Source of the DNA: Reyranella sp.
Lineage (GTDB): Bacteria; Pseudomonadota; Alphaproteobacteria; Reyranellales; Reyranellaceae
Length of the DNA stretch: 64,000 bases
Assembly (NCBI RefSeq): GCF_004297265.1
Contig: NZ_SCUT01000024.1
Coordinates: forward strand, 299,861 to 363,860
Reading direction: 5' to 3'
The first letter of the stretch is position 1, and the number at the start of each line of letters is the position of its first letter. A program made the translations under genes and the position numbers. Below the pieces are notes generated by a model, which was not told where the DNA came from, ran no database searches, and saw nothing but the letters and a program-made list of their open reading frames with translations. This document shows positions 58,958 to 64,000 of the stretch, piece after piece.

Positions 58958-60637
58958 ATGGAATTGCAGAGCGAGATGGGCATGACGCGCGAGGCGATGG
59001 AATACGACGTGGTGATCGTGGGTGGTGGTCCGGCCGGACTGTCGGCGGCGATCCGCCTGAAGCAGCTTGCCGCGGAGCGCAACCACGAAGTCTCCGTCTG
59101 CCTGATCGAAAAGGGCTCGGAACTCGGCGCCCATATCCTGTCGGGCGCCGTCGTCGACCCGATCGGTCTCAACGAGCTCATTCCGGACTGGAAGGAGAAG
59201 GGCGCCCCGCTCGAGACCCAGGTCACCGACGACCAGTTCCTGTTCCTCACCAAGGGCGGTTCCTACCGCTTCCCCAACTTCCTGCTGCCGCGGCTGATGA
59301 ACAACCACGGCAACTACATCGTCAGCCTCGGCGAGGTCTGTCGCTGGCTCGGTCAGCAGGCCGAGGCGCTGGGCGTCGAGATCTATCCCGGCTTTGCCGC
59401 CGCCGAGGTGCTCTACAACGAGGATGGCTCGGTGAAGGGCGTCGCGACCGGCGATATGGGCATCGCCAAGGACGGTACGCACAAGGACAGCTACACACCC
59501 GGCATGGAGCTGCATGCCAAGTACACGCTGATCGGCGAAGGCGTGCGTGGCTCGCTCGCCAAGCAGCTCATGGCCAAGTTCGACCTGCGCGACGGTGTCG
59601 ATCCGCAGAAGTTCGGCATCGGCATCAAGGAATTGTGGCAGGTCGATCCGGCCAATTTCCGCAAAGGCCTGGTCGTGCACTCGCAGGGCTGGCCGCTGTC
59701 GGAGACCGGCAGTTCGGGCGGTTCGTTCATGTATCACTTCGGGGACAACCTGGTCGCCATCGGCCTCGTGGTGCATCTCAGCTACGAGAATCCGTACCTC
59801 TCGCCGTTCGACGAATTCCAGCGCTTCAAGACGCATCCCGACGTTGCCAAGTATCTCAAGGGCGGCAAGCGTCTGGTCTATGGTTCGCGCGCCATCAACG
59901 AAGGCGGCATCCAGTCGGTACCCAAGCTCACCTTCCCGGGCGGCGCATTGATCGGCTGCTCGGCGGGCTTCGTCAACGTGCCGCGCATCAAGGGCAGCCA
60001 CAATGCGGTCAAGAGCGGCATGCTCGCGGCCGAGGCGGCATTCGAGGCGCTGGCCGGCGGCAAGACGGGTGGCGACGAGCTGATCGCCTATCCGGTGAAG
60101 CTCAAGGCGTCGTGGATCTGGAAGGACCTCGACAAGGTGCGCAACGTGAAGCCGGCGCTGAAGTGGGGCACCACGCTTGGCACGCTCTATGGCGGCCTGG
60201 ACATGTGGCTGCACGATCTCGGCCTGCGCGTGCCGTGGACCTTGCACCATCACAAGGCCGACCATGAGACGCTGCGGCCGGCCAGCGAGTTCCAGCCGAT
60301 CCAGTATCCCAAGCCCGACGGCGTGGTCTCCTTCGACAAGCTCTCCTCGGTGTTCCTGTCGAACACCAACCACGAGGAGGATCAGCCGGTTCACCTGAAG
60401 CTGCGCGATCCGTCGATCCCGATCGCCGTGAACCTGCCGCTCTATGCCGAGCCGGCGCAGCGCTACTGCCCGGCCGGTGTCTATGAGGTCGTGACGGCCG
60501 ACAACGGCCAGCCGCGCTTCCAGATCAACGCGCAGAACTGCGTGCACTGCAAGACGTGCGACATCAAGGATCCCGCGCAGAACATCGATTGGAGCGTCCC
60601 CGAAGGCGGCGGCGGTCCCAATTACCCCAACATGTGA
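58958..60637 (+). CDS. Electron transfer flavoprotein-ubiquinone oxidoreductase (ETF-QO)
   Basis: The 559-residue enzyme passes electrons from ETF to ubiquinone. The FAD motif [17 protein letters not shown] begins near residue 21, and [22 protein letters not shown] and GKVSLG-like segments follow. The 4Fe-4S ligands at the end are in YCPAGVYEV and [21 protein letters not shown] 58958 is used, though 58979 is possible. It collects electrons from acyl-CoA dehydrogenases and related enzymes. It is upstream of a TPR gene separated by five bases. Confidence 0.95.
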   Translation: MELQSEMGMTREAMEYDVVIVGGGPAGLSAAIRLKQLAAERNHEVSVCLIEKGSELGAHILSGAVVDPIGLNELIPDWKEKGAPLETQVTDDQFLFLTKGGSYRFPNFLLPRLMNNHGNYIVSLGEVCRWLGQQAEALGVEIYPGFAAAEVLYNEDGSVKGVATGDMGIAKDGTHKDSYTPGMELHAKYTLIGEGVRGSLAKQLMAKFDLRDGVDPQKFGIGIKELWQVDPANFRKGLVVHSQGWPLSETGSSGGSFMYHFGDNLVAIGLVVHLSYENPYLSPFDEFQRFKTHPDVAKYLKGGKRLVYGSRAINEGGIQSVPKLTFPGGALIGCSAGFVNVPRIKGSHNAVKSGMLAAEAAFEALAGGKTGGDELIAYPVKLKASWIWKDLDKVRNVKPALKWGTTLGTLYGGLDMWLHDLGLRVPWTLHHHKADHETLRPASEFQPIQYPKPDGVVSFDKLSSVFLSNTNHEEDQPVHLKLRDPSIPIAVNLPLYAEPAQRYCPAGVYEVVTADNGQPRFQINAQNCVHCKTCDIKDPAQNIDWSVPEGGGGPNYPNM

Positions 60638-60642
60638 GCCGC

Positions 60643-62433
60643 ATGAACCGCACCCCCCTCGCGCTGCTTTCCGCCGCGCTGCTGGTCGCTCTCCCCATCT
60701 CTGGCCAGGCCCAGCAGGGCCCGGCACCTCAAGGCGATGCCCGGCCGCCGACCACCCGGCCGCCGGCCGTCCAGCCCGGCCAGCGACTGGCGCCGATCTC
60801 GCTGCAGGGCCGCTATCTCGCCGCACGTGTCGGCGAGCAGGATCACGATTACGACGTTGCCGCCGACCAGATGGATCAGGCGCTGGCGCTGACGCCGCTC
60901 GATCCCGAGCTGATCTATGCCGTCTTCCGCCTGCGCATGTATGCCGGCCGTATCGACTCCGCCGCCGAGCTGGCGCCGGCGGTGCTGGCCACGCGGCCGG
61001 GTGATGGTTTCGCCAATCTTGTGATGGCGATCCAGGCCATCAAGAAAGGTGAATACAAGGCCGCCGAACAGCAACTCAGCAAGATCGGCGCCGAAAATCA
61101 GCTCGGCACGTTGCGCGAATACGTGATGGCGTGGCTGAAGGCGGGGGAAAAGGATTACGCGGCCGCGCGTGCCCTGCTGGTGCGCCTGAAGCCTGCGGCC
61201 GGCGAGCGGGCCGAGGCCCCCTCGCTGGTGATCGAGGGACAGATCGACGAGATGGCGGGCGACAAGGCCGCCGCCGAGGCGAAATACCGGCGCGCCATGT
61301 CGATCGACCGCAACGGGCTGCGCACCACGATTTCCGTGGCGGAAGGGCTGCGGCGTCTCGGCAAGGACGCCGAAGCGCGCGAGATCCTGAAGAGCTACGG
61401 CGCGCGTTACGGCGACTCCGTCGTGATGGATGGGCTGATGGGCCCCAATGCGCCGATGCCCAAGCCGCCGACTCCGGCCTCGGGCATTGCCGAGATCCTG
61501 TTCGATATTGGCGGCATCCTCGCCTCCGATCCGCGCAACCAGCGCACCGATCTCGCGCTGATCTTCTACCAGCTCGCCACCGCGCTCAAGCCTGACCAGG
61601 ATTTCGCCTGGCTGATGATCGCCGGCCTCTACGAGCAGTTCAACCAGATCCCCAAGGCGGTCGCCGCCCTGGGCAAGATCGGCCCGAATTCGCCGCTCTA
61701 CTGGCAGGCGAGACTGCGGACGGCGGCGCTCGACGCCCAGGAGGACAAGTTCGACCAGGCCGTCGCTCGCCTCAGGACGCTGGTGGCCGAGAAGCCCGAT
61801 CGCATCGACGCGGCGCTGACCTTGGCCGACCTGCTGCGCGGCAAGGATCGCTTTGCCGAGGCGGTCGCCGCCTACGACACGGCGATCTCGCGGCTGGGCA
61901 CGCCTGACGAGCGGCACTGGCAGATCTATTTCGGACGCGGCATCGTGCTCGAACGCACCAAGAACTGGCCGAAGGCCGAAGCCGACATGAAGAAGGCGCT
62001 CGAACTCTCGCCCGAGCAGCCCTACGTGCTGAACTATCTTGGCTACAGCTGGATCGATCAGGGCCTGCACCTGCAGGAAGGCATGAAGATGCTGGAGCGC
62101 GCGACCGAGCTGCGGCCGGACGACGGTTCCATCACCGACAGCGTCGGCTGGGCCTACTACCGGCTCGGCCAGTACGAGAAGGCGGTGGAGTGGCTGGAGC
62201 GCGCGACGGAGCAAAAGGGCGACGATTCGACGATCACCGATCATCTCGGCGACGCCTACTGGCATGTCGGCCGCCGCCGCGAGGCCCGCTTCCAGTGGGA
62301 GCGCGCGCTGCACCAGAAGCCCGACAAGGATCGCCTGCCGGTCATCGAGGACAAGATCGCCAACGGGCTGAACCCATCGAACGACAAGCCGACCGTCTAC
62401 GAGAAGGCCGCCGACTCCAAGCAGGGCGGCTGA
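60643..62433 (+). CDS. Periplasmic tetratricopeptide-repeat protein
   Basis: The 596-residue protein has a signal peptide (MNRTPLALLSAALLVALPI, cleavage near GQAQ). A Pro-rich linker (about 25-55) precedes many TPR units through the C-terminus, for example DYDVAADQMDQALALTPLDP and YRLGQYEKAVEWLERATEQK. Similar long TPR proteins follow ETF-QO and precede ispE in alphaproteobacteria. A scaffold or outer-membrane biogenesis role is possible, with no catalytic residues visible. The start ATG 60643 is five bases after the ETF-QO stop. Confidence 0.85.
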   Translation: MNRTPLALLSAALLVALPISGQAQQGPAPQGDARPPTTRPPAVQPGQRLAPISLQGRYLAARVGEQDHDYDVAADQMDQALALTPLDPELIYAVFRLRMYAGRIDSAAELAPAVLATRPGDGFANLVMAIQAIKKGEYKAAEQQLSKIGAENQLGTLREYVMAWLKAGEKDYAAARALLVRLKPAAGERAEAPSLVIEGQIDEMAGDKAAAEAKYRRAMSIDRNGLRTTISVAEGLRRLGKDAEAREILKSYGARYGDSVVMDGLMGPNAPMPKPPTPASGIAEILFDIGGILASDPRNQRTDLALIFYQLATALKPDQDFAWLMIAGLYEQFNQIPKAVAALGKIGPNSPLYWQARLRTAALDAQEDKFDQAVARLRTLVAEKPDRIDAALTLADLLRGKDRFAEAVAAYDTAISRLGTPDERHWQIYFGRGIVLERTKNWPKAEADMKKALELSPEQPYVLNYLGYSWIDQGLHLQEGMKMLERATELRPDDGSITDSVGWAYYRLGQYEKAVEWLERATEQKGDDSTITDHLGDAYWHVGRRREARFQWERALHQKPDKDRLPVIEDKIANGLNPSNDKPTVYEKAADSKQGG

Positions 62434-62455
62434 TCGAAGGCCGGCTGATCGAAGG
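62428..62455 (+). repeat. Short tandem duplication spanning the TPR gene stop
   Basis: GGCTGATCGAAGG occurs at 62428-62440 and 62443-62455, separated by CC. It creates a second TGA after the real stop (62431-62433). It is probably a replication slippage duplication just before the ispE start. Confidence 0.6.
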
Positions 62456-62464
62456 GTAGGGGGC

Positions 62465-63301
62465 GTGCCGCTCGCGCGAGCCAAGGTCAATCTCTGGCTG
62501 AAGGTCGTTGGACGCCGCGCCGATGGCTTTCACCTGCTCGATTCACTGGTCGCGTTCACCGATCTCGCCGACGAGATCGAGGTCGCGCCTGCGTCGGACT
62601 TGTCCCTCCAGATCGTCGGACCCGCCGCTGCGTCGCTCGAACGCAACACCGACAATCTGGCGCTGAAGGCGGCGCGCCTGCTGGCGGGGCGCGCCGGCGT
62701 GGCGCCGCGCGCCGCACTTCGTCTCACCAAGCGCATCCCCGTGGCGGCCGGACTGGGCGGTGGCTCGGCCGATGCCGCCGCGACGCTTCTCGCCCTGGTC
62801 GAGCTGTGGCGTGTCGCGATGCCCCAGGAGGAGCTGTTCGATCTCGCTGCGACTCTCGGTGCCGACGTGCCGATGTGCCTCGCCGGCCGGCCGGCGCTGG
62901 CCTCGGGCATCGGCGAGCGTCTCGTCCCGGCGCCGGCCTTGCCGGCGTGCGCCATCCTGCTGGTCAACCCCGGCACTGCGCTGCCGACGCCTGCCGTCTT
63001 CGGCGCGCGACAGGGAAGTTTCTCCGCGGCCCTGCCGATCGGCAGCGGCTGGCAGGATCTTGGCGACCTTGCGCGCGATCTCGCGCGACGCGGCAACGAC
63101 CTGACCGACGCAGCCATTTCGTTGCAGCCGGAAGTCGCCGATCTACTCGACCGGCTGCGACGCAGCGACGGCGTCGCCCATGTCGCGATGAGCGGAAGCG
63201 GCGCGACCTGCTTTGGCCTGTATCGAACCATCGAGGAGGCACAGCGCGCGGCGTCTCTTCTTCCCGCATCCTGGTGGCGGCACGCCGGCCGCCTAGTTTG
63301 A
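62465..63301 (+). CDS. ispE: 4-diphosphocytidyl-2-C-methyl-D-erythritol kinase (IspE)
   Basis: The 278-residue GHMP kinase of the MEP isoprenoid pathway starts from GTG 62465. The N-terminal ARAKVNLWLKVVGRRADGFH is the typical IspE beginning with the catalytic Lys. The ATP-binding loop IPVAAGLGGGSADAAATL, LGADVPMCLAG and the C-terminal MSGSGATCFGLY complete the set. It lies 31 bases after the TPR gene. It is convergent with the peptidoglycan-binding gene, whose end it overlaps by nine bases. Confidence 0.95.
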   Translation: MPLARAKVNLWLKVVGRRADGFHLLDSLVAFTDLADEIEVAPASDLSLQIVGPAAASLERNTDNLALKAARLLAGRAGVAPRAALRLTKRIPVAAGLGGGSADAAATLLALVELWRVAMPQEELFDLAATLGADVPMCLAGRPALASGIGERLVPAPALPACAILLVNPGTALPTPAVFGARQGSFSAALPIGSGWQDLGDLARDLARRGNDLTDAAISLQPEVADLLDRLRRSDGVAHVAMSGSGATCFGLYRTIEEAQRAASLLPASWWRHAGRLV

Positions 63302-64000
63302 GCCGTCCTTGGGTTTGGGCTTCATCAGGAGCTGCATCTCCTTCAGCGAATCGAACAGCTCCCGATTGGCTTGGCCCGTGACCTTGAGGCCGGCCAGTCC
63401 CTCGTACTCGCGGATTGCGGCGCGCGTCGCCGGGCCCATGCGGCCGTCGGGGTCGCTCTCGTAGAACCTCATCTCGCGCAGCAGCGCCTGGACGGCCTTG
63501 ACCTGCCCCGCCGATGTTGCCGGCCACGCATTGGAATCCACGGGTGCCACCTTGAGGATGTCGGCCGATGTGGGCGGTGATGGTGGTGGCGCCGCAGCGG
63601 CAAGTTGAACCGGCTTGGGCGGCGCAGGCGGCGGCATCAGCTTCGCAATTTCGGCTGACGTTGGCGGAGGGGGAGGAACCGCTTGCCTGCCCAGGTCGAT
63701 CGGCTTCGGCGCGGGCATCGCGGCGAGGACCTGCTTCGCGATGTCCGCCGACGTGGGCGGCGGCGGCGGCGGTGCCGCGGCGGCGATCTGGATCGGCTTC
63801 GGCGGCGCAGGAGGTGGCGGCATCAGCTTCCTGATATCGGCTGACGTGGGCGGCGGCGGTGGCGCCGCAGTGGCGAGCTGGATCGGCTTCGGCGTTGGCG
63901 GCGCCGGCGGAGTGGCCTTCGCGATGTCGGCCGAGGTGGGCGGTGGCGGGGGCGGTGCCGCGGCGGCGAGCTGGATCGGCTTGGGTGCAGGCGGGGTGGC
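63293..64000 (-). CDS. Pro-rich repeat protein with peptidoglycan-binding domain, partial (5' end outside)
   Basis: The frame stays open to the window edge and gives the last 235 residues. Five imperfect repeats of about 30 residues built on KPIQLAAAAPPPPPPTSADI run from the edge to about residue 150. They are followed by a compact domain, VKAVQALLREMRFYESDPDG and RMGPATRAAIREYEGLAG, which is a PG_binding_1 fold. Repeats of this kind are usual as periplasmic linkers. A start at 63823 is only an internal Met. The N-terminal enzyme or anchor is not in the window. Confidence 0.85.
   Translation of the reverse strand, partial: ATPPAPKPIQLAAAAPPPPPPTSADIAKATPPAPPTPKPIQLATAAPPPPPTSADIRKLMPPPPAPPKPIQIAAAAPPPPPPTSADIAKQVLAAMPAPKPIDLGRQAVPPPPPTSAEIAKLMPPPAPPKPVQLAAAAPPPSPPTSADILKVAPVDSNAWPATSAGQVKAVQALLREMRFYESDPDGRMGPATRAAIREYEGLAGLKVTGQANRELFDSLKEMQLLMKPKPKDGSN

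Noticed and set aside
58838..62490. Two long (662 and 622 codon) minus-strand frames opposite ETF-QO and the TPR protein
   Set aside because: Both are GC-bias shadows; the sense products have cofactor motifs, signal peptide and repeats.

Overview
The window is high-GC DNA with alphaproteobacterial features: a VirD2-type relaxase followed by a complete TrbBCDEJKLFGI set as in rhizobial and related integrative conjugative elements, ETF-QO, Bug-type binding proteins and PuuD. A Rhizobiales or Rhodospirillales (perhaps Reyranella-like) host is my inference. No marker gene fixes the genus.

Region 1 (1-15.6 kb) is the transfer half of an integrative conjugative element. It holds the end of a TraF-like peptidase, a DUF736 protein, a lytic transglycosylase, a candidate oriT, a relaxase, the TraG coupling protein, a ribbon-helix-helix protein, and a tightly overlapping trbB-C-D-E-J-K-L-F-G-I operon ending with a DUF2274 gene. 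The integrase is not in the window and should lie to the left.

Region 2 (15.5-27.9 kb) is metal-resistance cargo. A leftward operon encodes a P1B ATPase with four degenerate HMA domains, LspA, CcdA, UppP and a CDF-like transporter, which is a lead-resistance (pbrA/B/C-like) layout. Next to it are an adenylate-forming enzyme divergent from a MerR-family gene, and an FTR1/PbrT-like permease whose C-terminal half has been replaced by a methyltransferase. Region 3 (27.5-31.2 kb) is a mer module: merR, merT, merP, an amber-interrupted merF-like gene and a merB-merA fusion. Roughly 50-bp direct repeats flank this module. Five copies of one 15-bp palindrome (CTGTAG-N3-CTACAG) sit at the promoters of regions 2 and 3, so the whole island looks like one MerR-type regulon.

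The element ends near a complete tRNA-Arg(CCG) at 31.45-31.53 kb and a separate 5' half of another tRNA-Arg(CCG) at 31.81-31.85 kb. The second is best read as the disrupted chromosomal attachment site.

Region 4 (32-64 kb) looks chromosomal. It carries two UbiD-family decarboxylases with a UbiX, an aromatic-acid-exporter-like protein and a CopC-like protein; a Bug protein, an acyl-CoA ligase and an SDR; small exported proteins; a MaoC/crotonase/phytanoyl-dioxygenase run; a quinone oxidoreductase and second crotonase; a possible nuclease toxin/partner pair; urate hydroxylase PuuD, an NCS2 permease and malate synthase (purine breakdown to glyoxylate to malate); a second acyl-CoA ligase with a ketopantoate-reductase-like gene; a family-4 uracil-DNA glycosylase; a homoserine-acetyltransferase-like protein; ETF-QO; a TPR protein; IspE; and a repeat-rich peptidoglycan-binding protein cut by the window end.
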